This document shows, piece after piece, positions 1 through 9,795 of a stretch of DNA of 64,000 nt. Position 1 is the first letter of the stretch; the number at the start of each line of letters is the position of its first letter. A program made the translations under genes and the position numbers. The stretch is taken from NCBI GenBank assembly GCA_030374805.1, contig JARGSG010000198.1, positions 186,001-250,000 on the forward strand, given 5' to 3'. Under the pieces are notes generated by a model, which saw nothing but the letters and a program-made list of their open reading frames with translations, had not been told where the DNA came from and made no database searches. This DNA is from Gracilaria gracilis. Taxonomy: Eukaryota; Rhodophyta; Florideophyceae; Gracilariales; Gracilariaceae.

Positions 1-1
1 G

Positions 2-3000
2 GGGAACGATGTACTATCACGTTCCGACCTCCTGAATCGGGAGAACAAGATCCGCATCCCTCAAGGGATAGTGGGCAACCACTCCGCACCTGTCCTTCTC
101 CGAACCTACCATACCGGTTCCGAACTGACGAAGCGCACCAGACTCCTCGTCGTCCCTTCGTGCACCAAATCAGTGAAGTCCTTCTTCACCCATGCGAAAA
201 ACCTTGCCTTCAGGGGAAATGTCATAAAGAATGAGGAGCGCTTCGCCAAACGCTTCCATCTCTACACCCATTTACGCCCGAAGGACATGAAGAGAATCTG
301 TCAGCGTTCCGGAGTCCTCACAAGGACGCTCGAAGCCCTGCTACAATCCTCCTTTGACTCATGTTCGACATGTGCGAGCGCTGGCCGCCCACTTGCGTCC
401 AGAAAGGTCTCTTTCTCCCGTATTTTGAAGGAATTCAATGACCATGTCCAAGTGGACTTCATGTTTGTAGCCGAACTCGGCAACCTTCCAATCCTCCACA
501 TGAAGGATGCAGCCTCAGGCTTCTCAGCCTCGTGGTTATGCTTCTCAAGGAACATGAAAAAAGCTGCGGAAAGCTTTGTGATCCATTGGATCTCAACCCA
601 TGGCGCCCCCACAGAACTCTCGGGCGACCCAGAATTCGACTGCGAAGACTTCAGAGCAATGTGTGCCTCGCACGGCATTACATTTTGTGCCAGGCCAGCC
701 CGTCGCCACAATAAGCTAGGAATCGTCGAGTCCTCCAACGAGGTCATCAGATTACTGATCCAACGCCTCGTTAAAGACCGACAGTTCACGGCTCCTAGAT
801 GGCAACAGTGCCCCTCTGACCAAAAATTGGTCTCTAGAGCCACATTCCTAAAGAACATCCTGTTAGGTTCGAGGTTCGTATCAAGTTTCGAGCTGGCTCG
901 AGGGTATAGGCCGGCACTCCAGGGCCTGCCAAAGGCCAGGCTTACGAAGGATCTCGCCGATGCCTACCACGAAAAGGCAGCTCGTCAAGCCCTGCATACG
1001 TTCTTACGCACGAAAATTGTAAGGCACTTTGACAAAACACTACTTGTTCCCAAGACACCTGTTTATTACTTTGTAAAAAACGCAAGGAGGGGACAGTGGT
1101 ATCCAGGGTTTGTCAAAGAGGTCTATGAACACTTCGTAATCGTCTCGGCGACAGAAGACCTCCGCGGTTTCTCGTACACTGTTGCGTACGAAGACCTTCG
1201 CCTACGCCCCAAGTCTAAGCTGCTCGAGGAACTCGAGCGCATAGAACTCGGGTACACCCAATTTCCTCAACCTTCGCCCGACCCTGAAGTGGTCCCACAG
1301 CAGGAACAGCCGGAACTTTCGACAAACCCGCTCGTTCAGATAACAGAGGAGCCACCAATACTTGAAGATGACCAAGAGATGCACACTGCTTTTGCAGAAT
1401 GGGATGACCATCCCCTTAGCTCCGCGTATCTAGCCGGGGCAACAGCCGTTCGTCCTTTCAACATACCGTCGAAGGACATTGGCGAACTCGCATCATCCTC
1501 AACTGCTCTTCCTCCAAAAGCATCCCTAACCTCCACCAAGCAAACCATCTTGAAGCAGCTTCATGAAAAGTTTGGCAACGACCCACTCACGGAACACAAG
1601 CTCCAAGGCGCGCCGAGGTGGCTACTTGATGAATCTATTGCCAAGGAGAAGCGAAACTACAAGGAGAAGGGAGCGTATCGTGCGGTATCCATTCGGTCCA
1701 TCCCTAGGGATGCCAACCTCATCTCCTCTCACCACTTCTTCGTCGTAAAACACGACGGTGAAGGGAAGACCATGAAGCTAAAGTGCCGCCTAGTCCCCCA
1801 TGGGAATAGGGATCGCGAGAAGGACGACCTTCGCTCCGATTCCTCGACGGCGCAGTTTTCCACAATCCGCACGCTCCTCTCCCTCTCCTTCTTGTTCCAC
1901 TTCCCTATCGCCTCCCTGGACGTAAAGTCGGCTTACCTCCAAGCCGGAGAGTTGAAGCGAGACATATACATGCGCCCCCCACGTGGGTGGAGCACTTACA
2001 CCGACGAAGTCTGGAAGCTACTCGCTCCAGCCTATGGACTTGTAGAGTCCGGACGGCTATGGAAACTCTGCGTGGAGGAATGGCTTCTGGACATAGGCTT
2101 TGTCGACGTTCCTGGCATCCCACAACTCTTCCTGATGTGGGAAGGCGACGAACTCGTGTTGGCACTAGCCAAAGTCGTCGACGACATGATATTTGCCGGA
2201 AAACCCGAACGCATGGAGCGTTTTCGGCAGCAAATCTCTTCCAAGTTCGATGTGGGCCGTTTTAACCAAGGACAGGACATTGTCTTCAACCGCTTGTTTG
2301 TCAAACAACATTCAGATTACAGCGTCTCCTTGAGTATGGCGGAGTTCCTCTCGACGATTAAGCAGGTTGAACTCAGTCATGAGCGCAAGAAGGAGCACGA
2401 AAGTGAATGCACGTTGGAAGAACTACGTGGGTTCCAAGCCCTGACTGGAAAGCTAAACTTCCTTGGCCACGGCATTCTTCCACAGGCCTCCTTGGTAGCG
2501 AGCAAGCTGCAACAGAATGTCGCTCACCTCAAGGTCTCCCATATACGACAACTCAACCAAGCGCTGGTGCACTTAAAGTCGCTATCTCCAACTCTGCTCT
2601 ACAGAGCACCTGTTGAGCCGATGTCTCCGCGCCACTTCGACGCGGATGTGGTGGCATTTAGCGATGCTGCTTCAGGCAACACCTCCTACGGACAAACAGG
2701 GTTCCTGTGCGGGCTCTCCTTCTCCTCAAAAGATCGCCATGTGTTCCACGTTCTAGATTGGCACAGCTCCAAGCAGAACCGGGTTTCCTTCTCCTCCGCG
2801 GGTGCGGAAATACTAGCCGCCGCCCACACAGCGGACCAAGCAATCTACCTGGCCGAGACGGTGCCTTACATGATGCACCCATCTGGTCAAAGGCCAAGGC
2901 CAAACTTGCAAATGTTTGTAGATTCGTTTGAACTCTATAGTACAATATCTACACTACACGAGCAGAAGGACTTTCGACTCCGCCCCACAGTCGCACGGCT

Positions 3001-3172
3001 ACGAGATTCTTTCGAGACCCGGGAGATCAACTCGTTAAGATGGATCCCAGGACCGGTCAACCCTGCGGATGCTCTTACAAAGATTAACCCTTATGCCTTT
3101 AAGAAGCTAAATCAAATGATGAAGACTGGTATCCTCTCTAAGGAGATCTTAGACTCTATTAGCCAAGTTTAA
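2..3172 (+). CDS. Ty1/copia-like polyprotein, 3' part (integrase, reverse transcriptase, RNase H); element Cop-A
   Basis: The frame is open from base 2, so the gene enters from the left edge and gag and protease lie outside. Domain order is integrase, then RT, then RNase H, which is the copia order. Integrase: a CxxC pair near nt 362-373, a first acidic residue in VQVDFM near nt 455, then SGDPEFD and GIVESSNE for the other two. RT: SLDVKSAYL, then VVDDM near nt 2173, a variant of the usual YVDD. RNase H: FSDAASG and SSAGAEILAAA near the end. It stops with TAA at 3170 and the RT and RNase H regions show no break. The divergence from Cop-B (VVDD against YVDD) suggests a different copia lineage. 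The next gene lies on the other strand with 36 bases between the two stop codons. Confidence 0.88.
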   Translation, partial: GNDVLSRSDLLNRENKIRIPQGIVGNHSAPVLLRTYHTGSELTKRTRLLVVPSCTKSVKSFFTHAKNLAFRGNVIKNEERFAKRFHLYTHLRPKDMKRICQRSGVLTRTLEALLQSSFDSCSTCASAGRPLASRKVSFSRILKEFNDHVQVDFMFVAELGNLPILHMKDAASGFSASWLCFSRNMKKAAESFVIHWISTHGAPTELSGDPEFDCEDFRAMCASHGITFCARPARRHNKLGIVESSNEVIRLLIQRLVKDRQFTAPRWQQCPSDQKLVSRATFLKNILLGSRFVSSFELARGYRPALQGLPKARLTKDLADAYHEKAARQALHTFLRTKIVRHFDKTLLVPKTPVYYFVKNARRGQWYPGFVKEVYEHFVIVSATEDLRGFSYTVAYEDLRLRPKSKLLEELERIELGYTQFPQPSPDPEVVPQQEQPELSTNPLVQITEEPPILEDDQEMHTAFAEWDDHPLSSAYLAGATAVRPFNIPSKDIGELASSSTALPPKASLTSTKQTILKQLHEKFGNDPLTEHKLQGAPRWLLDESIAKEKRNYKEKGAYRAVSIRSIPRDANLISSHHFFVVKHDGEGKTMKLKCRLVPHGNRDREKDDLRSDSSTAQFSTIRTLLSLSFLFHFPIASLDVKSAYLQAGELKRDIYMRPPRGWSTYTDEVWKLLAPAYGLVESGRLWKLCVEEWLLDIGFVDVPGIPQLFLMWEGDELVLALAKVVDDMIFAGKPERMERFRQQISSKFDVGRFNQGQDIVFNRLFVKQHSDYSVSLSMAEFLSTIKQVELSHERKKEHESECTLEELRGFQALTGKLNFLGHGILPQASLVASKLQQNVAHLKVSHIRQLNQALVHLKSLSPTLLYRAPVEPMSPRHFDADVVAFSDAASGNTSYGQTGFLCGLSFSSKDRHVFHVLDWHSSKQNRVSFSSAGAEILAAAHTADQAIYLAETVPYMMHPSGQRPRPNLQMFVDSFELYSTISTLHEQKDFRLRPTVARLRDSFETREINSLRWIPGPVNPADALTKINPYAFKKLNQMMKTGILSKEILDSISQV

Positions 3173-3208
3173 ACATTTATCTACTACGCAATTGTGAAAG
3201 ACAACCAC

Positions 3209-4669
3209 CTACTGCACTTTCAAGGACTTCCTCTTCTTGCGCTGAAGACGCCTTGCCTTCCCGCTCCTGTTCTTGCTCTTCCCCTCACGGCGTGGAACGG
3301 CAACAACGCGGCGCACTTCCATAACTCGCTCGAAGGCCGCCGAGTCCCCAACGCAACACTTAAGGGACTCCTCACAGAGCCTTAGTGGATACTGCTCAAC
3401 AGCGTCCAAAACCTCGCCACGCCCAACGTCAACACAAACAACGTGATCGACGTTCCGTGCGCGCAGCCTCACGACGTAGACGCCATCCTTCTGTGCCAAC
3501 AGCCACCTAAGGGTATCGCGATAATCGCTCCGGCGATAATGGATTCGATGGAGCTCAACTCGGTTCGCGAATTCATCAACCCACCGAGCAGCATCGCTAA
3601 AGCACAACATGTTACCGACACTCTCTCCAAACACGGACTTAAAGGCATACTATTCATCAACAACTCGTGCCATAGCATTGGCAAGCGCAGTTTGGATGCA
3701 CATGGTGGAAGATTTGCACACCACCATGCGCTCCTCGCGCAGCTCGAATCGTCTCGTCTCTTCAGTTCTTTCGCGATCTCCAGGGCTTGAGACGCGGACA
3801 GCAACACCTGGATTCTTCACACACCACGAATCAAGACAATCGAGAACCTTGCAGTCATCAAGCGCCACCACCCTCCATGCATCGGTTAGGGAGTCGTACT
3901 CCTTCCTGAAAGGAATCCCGCCACTCCACAGACCTTGGATGCTAAGCGCATTCGCCAGACCAGAGCCACTCACAGAGTTGAACTCTATCTGTTGCCAGCC
4001 CCAAAAAGGCCCATCGTAATTGTGGCCATAATAACAACCGCCTTCTAGGCAACGAACGCCACGCTCACCCTCCATCACCTTATCTTCCGCAAGGTACATA
4101 ACGGCGTCAACAGTCCAACGCTCTCCTTCACCAACATCCTTGTACAGGCCGTAACGCCCCGCAGTTTCATGATCAAGGCGAGTTTTGGGCCATACCTGAC
4201 ACCAACGTCGAACAGCAAGACCAGCCAACTCGTCGAGCTGCGAGGCGCGGATAGTGAGATGATCACCATCAATGTGTTCGATCATGTACCGCTCGCGATG
4301 CCCTTCTTCCACGCGGGAAACATGCAAAATCGAATTCATGCTCCACTTGTCCTGGACATAAGCGTCAGGGACGTGCGTGCCAACGGGCAACACAAACCGT
4401 TTCTCCGCCACACGTTGCTTACGGATTTCCCGCATACGGGCCTTAACGATAGCGGCGTAATCTTGGTCACGGCTTTGTTTCTTCGTACGATGTTTGGCAA
4501 CGCCTCTTTTGAGAAGGTATTCAGGTCCGACGACGTCGTGAAGCGAAGCCAATCGCTTGCTGAAATTTCGCTGCCCACGCGCATGATCCAGCTTCTGACG
4601 ATGCGACGCAGCGCTCCCAGCGCCGCGGACGCGACTGATTCGGATAGCTTTGGACTTCTTTACCAACAT
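3209..4669 (-). pseudogene. Papain-fold cysteine-peptidase-like protein with one in-frame stop
   Basis: One reading frame of about 486 codons runs from ATG at 4669 to TAG at 3209, broken once by TAG at 3650-3652; both halves are in the same frame. The N-terminus is rich in Lys and Arg (KKSKAIRISRVR), like a nuclear or nucleolar signal. The middle has a tryptophan- and glycine-rich stretch. The C-terminal part carries a likely catalytic Cys (CIQTALANAM, just before the stop) and after it a His-containing strand VDHVVCVD followed by VLDAVEQYP, an order typical of papain-like peptidases. Family assignment is inference from this Cys...His...Asp order only. It lies antisense right behind the Cop-A pol, where some LTR elements carry an extra antisense ORF. 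The TAG could be a mutated CAG, a sequencing error, or read through. Confidence 0.6.
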
Positions 4670-4901
4670 CTTCTTTCTGTTTTTGAAAAGTAACAATCCA
4701 CATGGTTGAGTCAGTAACGTACCTGATCTACTGCGCGCGTTCTCCGAGCCGCAGCAATGTCTATTGACTTGGGAGCCCTTCACCGAACGCGCGCAACAAA
4801 GCTGACCGAGCCGCGACAGAGCTGTAGCTATGCGAGCCCAGTTGTCGGGGAAGGAGCGACGACGCCACAGCGGTAGCGCGCGGTGTCAAATACTACCCAG
4901 A

Positions 4902-4941
4902 CAGCTGCCAGCTAGCTGCCAGCTAGCTGCCAGCTGGCTGG
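4902..4941. repeat. Short tandem repeat, 11-bp unit (CTGCCAGCTAG type)
   Basis: The unit CTGCCAGCTAG is repeated about 3.5 times with one variant at the right end. Every unit contains the self-complementary AGCT core. Confidence 0.8.
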
Positions 4942-5177
4942 AGGATGCGGCGCGCGATAAAATTTTTTTAGCATCTTTTGCTCTGGAATCTAATCCAGAG
5001 CAACAGGGGGGGTGTGGACAGCTGTACACGGTGCTCAATGCCCAGCCGCCGTTGGCGGGCCTCTTTGTGTCAGCCATCACTACGCGCTCATGCGCCCAGC
5101 CCCCTGAGCGCCCTATCACTTTGAGCTCGGGCGCGCCTCCGCGCTAGAGGCGCGCCTAACACCACTACAATAAAATG

Positions 5178-5209
5178 CCGGGACTCCGCAGCGCCTGCGC
5201 GAGTCCCGG
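5178..5209. other. GC-rich hairpin
   Basis: The left arm CCGGGACTC-CGCAG pairs with CTGCG-C-GAGTCCCGG around a CGC loop: 14 pairs with one bulged C. It lies just downstream of ACAATAAAATG. Confidence 0.7.
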
Positions 5210-5583
5210 GGGAGCCAGCACGGAGAGAACAGTCTCTCCCTCTTTCTGCTGGTCCTTGCTCCCGTTTGCTCTAGCCGGCCCGCTCGTCAACCCCGCTCGC
5301 CTTGCTACCGTCTACGCAATGGACAACGCTACCCCACAGAAAAGGGTACACTCACGTTGAGTTGACTAGATACTCTTGTGTGTCGCCATCCGATTAGTCG
5401 GATGGGCTTTCATGCGCACCCTTGATTCAGTATAGTATACAGTAGCGATATATCTCCTGTGTGCCTTATTACGCAATCTGTGAGGATTTTGACGCATCAT
5501 AACCATTTTGCATGATGGACGTTAATGAATTCGTCACGAATTGTGTCATCACTCGCCAGCTGCTGCCTGCCGCTTTTGCGTTG

Positions 5584-5686
5584 TCACTTACAGGCAGACT
5601 TAATGGCGTAAGCGCTTTACCGCACAAAGCGCTCCGCTACGGACTATTGTTACCACATGGCTGCAACTGTGAACATGTTTCGGGTG
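5584..5686. repeat. Direct repeat S1, first copy
   Basis: Matches 6230-6332 over 103 bp with a few substitutions and small indels. Both copies contain AAAGCGCTCCGCTACGGACT and end in TTTCGGGTGC. The short motif ACTGATAGGCTGTC follows the second copy directly and occurs about 80 bp after the first. Confidence 0.85.
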
Positions 5687-5818
5687 CTCTAAACACAACC
5701 TAAACTTGAATTTGTGCAATACTTTTCCATGAACGGTCAAGTTCATGTTACCCGCCTACTCACCTGTGCATACTGATAGGCTGTCCCATGTGAAATGAAA
5801 CACCCTCAGACAACCAAT

Positions 5819-6229
5819 TGTCGTTTTGCACCCAGAGGTCGGGTTGACACATCACTTGCACGGATTGCGTCAGTGCAAAGCACACTATCTCGCAAGAAGT
5901 AAAGTGCGTAACATTAACTCATTTCGCAAAAGTATAAGTTTTCCATGCTTTGTAGCCACCCCTTGGGTGCCATAATGCTTCGATGATCGATGATCCAGCC
6001 TCAGGCTGGATCACGGTGGCTCGAGAATTTGTCACAAGAGAACCTTTACCTGTAGCATAGCTGGCACAGCAACATATCTTTTTACCTGTCGTATCAAAAG
6101 CGACCATACGGGCCGCATCTTGGCTAGCAGTTTTCTTCGTGTGGAAGACGTGCAGGCCATACTGCATTGCAGGAACACGCAAGACGGAGATTGATGTCTT
6201 CTTCTACAAACTAAGGAAACGTAATGGCG
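5819..6229. repeat. Direct repeat S2, first copy (411 bp)
   Basis: Nearly identical to 7656-8064 (409 bp; one 2-bp indel and scattered substitutions). It contains an 87-codon minus-strand ORF (5919-6182) that differs from its twin at three residues, all from single-base changes, so selection on the protein is not evident. I do not recognise the ORF; it may be a fragment of a larger repeat gene. Confidence 0.88.
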
Positions 6230-6332
6230 TCACTTATAGGCAGACTAAATGGCGTAAGCGCTTTTCCGCACAAAGCGCTCCGCTACGGACTTTGTTACCA
6301 CATGGCTGCAACTGTGAACATGTTTCGGGTGC
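6230..6332. repeat. Direct repeat S1, second copy
   Basis: Second copy of the 5584-5686 segment, here directly joined to the end of S2. It is followed after about 18 bp by the palindrome-bearing element. Confidence 0.85.
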
Positions 6333-6350
6333 ACACTGATAGGCTGTCTC

Positions 6351-7401
6351 CTAGTGTCTATTTGACAACTGACCTCATATGAGGTCAATTGACCTCATAT
6401 GAGGTCAAAATATAACACTTTATAAAAATTGATGTAAATCAGTTCAGAGTCTCTAAAGCACCTCTCTAGAACCGCATTCGGCATCACATTCATGGCGGAG
6501 TAGAACATCTAGTACAAAGAACGACGCTGAGTAGTAATTGGGGAAAAGATATATTTGCTACATTAGAAATTTTAATCAAATTTTAACTTCTTCAACGAAA
6601 AGAAGTTTTTTTATTCTTTTTCCGAAAGTAAACCAGAAAAACTCGACAACATATATTCAACCTGTTTCAAATTGCTCTCAGAATAAAGAGTGTTAAGGGC
6701 CTGGTATAATTTACAATAGTTTTTCCACAACTTTGAAATGCCGGACTTCTCAAATTTAATGGAAATTCTATCTGGAAAGCTATGGACATCATGTTTGCAG
6801 ACTTGTGAAACTACCACGTTACAAAACTGTTTTTGAGGCTCTTTTAGGTGCAATGATGCAAATTGAAACAAAAACAAACCTGATAATTGTACTGCTTTAC
6901 GACTTCATGTTACTTAATGTACTATAAAGATTGAATGTTCTCTGCGTAGGCCAGTATGTTAAATGTGTTTAAAAGCAGTCAGAATGCTTATATATCTCTT
7001 GCACACATACGTTTGGCTCATTTAATATTAAAAAGTGCGTTATCTCAATACTAGCTGATCGTCAAGAACTATAGCAACAAAAACATTCAGTACTTTTGAA
7101 GCATTATAAGCAGTTTTTAAGTTATATGTAGAATTTTTGGGCGTTTAAACCTAAATAGTAATTCTACATGCAATCAGATGACTACTAAAGCACTTATTGC
7201 TTGGAATTGGTTCGCTTCAAATGGTTGTTTGGGGTTATGAAACTAGTTTGATTGCATAATTGTAGCTGTTTTCTAATGAATCGCTGAATTATGTGCAAAG
7301 CTTTATCCAATTTTTTACATTTCTCTCACTATCTGTGCTGACCTCATATGAGGTCATTTTGACCTCATATGAGGTCAACGCGCTGGTCCGATAGACACTA
7401 G
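6351..7401. mobile_element. Non-autonomous DNA element, 11-bp TIRs plus paired subterminal palindromes
   Basis: The ends are inverted: CTAGTGTCTAT at 6351 and ATAGACACTAG ending at 7401. Inside each end lie two copies of the perfect 18-bp palindrome TGACCTCATATGAGGTCA (6370-6387 and 6390-6407; 7339-7356 and 7360-7377). The interior is A/T-rich and has no recognisable transposase; its longest ORF is 88 codons on the minus strand (6611-6877) and unlike anything I know. If the outermost CTAG is a 4-bp target duplication, the TIR starts TGTCTAT. Superfamily is not assignable from these ends. Confidence 0.75.
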
Positions 7402-7655
7402 AACCGTGACATGTGTATGAGTTATATCGACAAACGAGTGACCCGTTATCCACGAGTTTGTGGATATAAATCGCTTATCGGACGCTGCACGTGACTTGAA
7501 TATAGAGCAAACCGCCTCCCCAGTGTGGTAGCTATATCACGGGTTTTAGAGAATATCGTCATACAATGCACTGTAAACAGCGTTCTAATGCTAGTTGGCA
7601 TAGCGACAACACTGGTGAGGCTATTTTTCTATATGACCACGAACGTGATGTTGGA

Positions 7656-8064
7656 TGTCGTTTTGCACCCGGAGGACGGGTTGACATCACTTGCACGGAT
7701 TGCGTCAGTGCAAAGCACACTATCTCGCAAGAAGTAAAGTGCGTAACATTAACTCATTTCGCAAAAGTATAAGTTTTCCATGCTTTGTAGCCACCCCTTG
7801 GGTGCCATAATGCTTCGATGATCGATGATCCAGCCTCAGGCTGGATCACGGTGGCTCGAGAATTTGTCACAAGAGAATCTTTACCTATAGCATAGCTGGC
7901 ACAGCAACATATCTTTTTACCTGTCGTATCAAAAGCGACCATACGGGCCGCATCTTGGCTAGCAGTTTTCTTCGTGTGGAAGACGTGCAGGCCATACTGC
8001 ATTGCAGGAACACACAAGACGGAGATTGACGTCTTCTTCTACAAACTAAGGAAACGTAATGGCG
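7656..8064. repeat. Direct repeat S2, second copy (409 bp)
   Basis: Twin of 5819-6229. It contains the 87-codon minus-strand ORF 7754-8017. A plus-strand ORF of 68 codons (7566-7772) begins upstream of the repeat, runs into it and has a protein-like composition; its status is uncertain. Confidence 0.88.
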
Positions 8065-8260
8065 CCAAACGCAAGTACATAACGGATTCGTAGGTCGGTC
8101 GTTTTTTTGTTGCGTACATAACTCTTGGGAGCCACAATTTCTTCTTTGATTTACATCCTTTCGTTCATCAGCGTTGCTTATTTCTTTCCGCATTGGCACT
8201 GCTGATTCGGCAGAAGCATTTTCAGCAGTGGCGAAGACGCGACCGGCAAACACCCACCTC

Positions 8261-8270
8261 CATAAAAGCT
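8261..8270 (+). promoter_or_regulatory. TATA-like element CATAAAAGCT of the peroxidase gene
   Basis: CATAAAAGCT lies 122 bp upstream of the peroxidase ATG. The same 10-mer lies 103 bp upstream of the small Cys-rich gene at 40884, and CATAAATAC lies about 70 bp before the beta-propeller ATG. Confidence 0.5.
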
Positions 8271-8382
8271 AGCCTAACCACGGTCGGACCATACTGGAAT
8301 CGACTCCACGGCGCTGTGCATCCGACTCCTCAAAGCCTTCTTTGCAGCAACTGCTCATAGCATCTGCGGCGCCCGCCCAACC

Positions 8383-9795
8383 ATGAATCTGTCGCTGGTA
8401 TTTTTCTGCGCCATCCTTCTGCTGTGCTCGGTCAATGCACAGCGTCCCGCGAGACAGCGTCCTGAGAGACTCCGTCCTGAGAGACCAGCCGCCCCAGGGC
8501 TCAGCCGAGAAGCACTATTTGGAAGGGCCCGAGGTTTAGCAAATGCCCCTGGAACGCCCCTCAACTCTGCCCAAAGAGAGACCGCCCGCCAACGTTTGCA
8601 ACGGCTCAGAGGCGGAATTCCTGATGCCGAACCCGGTGAGGAACCCAATATTGAGGAATTGTACAACCCAATGCGAGATGCCCGGTGTTTTAATGCCCCG
8701 TATGACACTTCCGTACCGCAGTCCAAACTCTCATCTTTGTTCTCTGACTATGTCAAGATATTCAACTGGGGATTCAATATGCCTCCTAGCTCACCAATAT
8801 TCTCGTTCTCTGAGAATGGTGTGACCAACAACAGATTTCCCGGCATGTGCCTCCGAATGGCATTCCATGATAACTCCATTGATCCAAAATTTGGTGAGTT
8901 TTCCTCATATGTTACCCAACGCATCAGTGTTGATAACGAATGGACGGGTCCGAATCGGTTCTTGGAAACATCTGGAGGCGACGCATCCGTGTTGACCTGT
9001 CGCTTTGAGAGATTTCATCCGAACCAGAACTACGATCAAACCGCATCACGCATTCTTTTTGCTTTCCAAACACGCATTGTTCCCGGATTGAGAGGTCAAT
9101 CTCTCATGGACAAGTATCAAATGTCATACGCGGACGCACTTCACAACTGTGCACTCGCAGCCGTTTCGTGGCTGAATCCGGGGGAAGGCAGCAGCGCCAA
9201 GAATCAAATGCGGTTTGGTAGAAAAGATGCATGCTTCGTTTCTGGAGATGCGAGACTAGCCCAAGATGAGCTGAGTTTGGATGGGAAGAATCCTCTCTGT
9301 GGGCCGACCGAGCTTTTACCTCCGGTGACATTCAGTGCTAAACAATCAAACCAATGGTTCACCTCTCGTGGATTACCTGCTCGCCAATGGCTATCCTTCA
9401 TGGGCACGCACACTACGTTTGACAACTTTGGGAGAACCGAGACGCTGCGAAGGATGCCTGTACCTGGAGATGACTACTTTACCAACTACGTGGGTGTCCC
9501 AGTGCACAAGCCAGATGTTGCGGCGGCCGAAGGCGATCCTGAGAATCCTGGATGTGATTGGATTGTGAATGGGGAGGAAAAGTTCTGGCCAATGTCACAG
9601 GCTGATTGCGCACTCGGGATTGACGTTATTTCGGATGATCCTGGTCTGGACCAACTAGAAAATGTGATGAATAGTTACATCAGCGCCCCAGCTTCCTGGA
9701 TTCGAAGCGACTTGGTGTGTGCCATGCGTTTGCTGGGTGGACGTGCCGACGAACGATGTGATGGCACAAATCCTTTGTTTGGTTCTGTGTATTAA
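8383..9795 (+). CDS. Secreted heme peroxidase, plant peroxidase superfamily
   Basis: 470 aa, intronless, ATG to TAA. Residues 1-19 form a signal peptide ending SVNA-Q. A short Arg/Pro-rich spacer follows, with repeated RPERL/RPERP units. The distal heme side is visible as LRMAFHDN (Arg, Phe, His, Asp in the usual spacing) and the proximal heme ligand as FMGTHTTFDNF. Family members oxidise phenolic, halide or other donors with hydrogen peroxide; the substrate here cannot be told. Secretion suggests a role at the cell wall or in oxidative defence. About ten Cys after the signal peptide could form disulfides. A CATAAAAGCT motif lies 122 bp before the ATG. The superfamily is clear; the subclass is not. 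Confidence 0.85.
   Translation: MNLSLVFFCAILLLCSVNAQRPARQRPERLRPERPAAPGLSREALFGRARGLANAPGTPLNSAQRETARQRLQRLRGGIPDAEPGEEPNIEELYNPMRDARCFNAPYDTSVPQSKLSSLFSDYVKIFNWGFNMPPSSPIFSFSENGVTNNRFPGMCLRMAFHDNSIDPKFGEFSSYVTQRISVDNEWTGPNRFLETSGGDASVLTCRFERFHPNQNYDQTASRILFAFQTRIVPGLRGQSLMDKYQMSYADALHNCALAAVSWLNPGEGSSAKNQMRFGRKDACFVSGDARLAQDELSLDGKNPLCGPTELLPPVTFSAKQSNQWFTSRGLPARQWLSFMGTHTTFDNFGRTETLRRMPVPGDDYFTNYVGVPVHKPDVAAAEGDPENPGCDWIVNGEEKFWPMSQADCALGIDVISDDPGLDQLENVMNSYISAPASWIRSDLVCAMRLLGGRADERCDGTNPLFGSVY

Larger units (their letters stand above)
4670..5583. other. No gene seen; possible 3' LTR zone of Cop-A
   Basis: No convincing coding sequence. The stretch holds a CAGCTGC-type tandem repeat (4902-4941), an A/T-rich ACAATAAAATG at about 5168, a strong GC hairpin directly after it (5178-5209), and a second short hairpin (GCCATCCGA...TCGGATGG, about 5386-5405). 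A TATA-like motif followed by a hairpin is what an LTR U3/R region looks like. Because the 5' LTR is outside the window, the LTR limits cannot be set by comparison. Confidence 0.35.

Noticed and set aside
4883-5360. Exact limits of a Cop-A 3' LTR
   Set aside because: TG and CA ends can be picked in several ways and the 5' LTR is outside the window.
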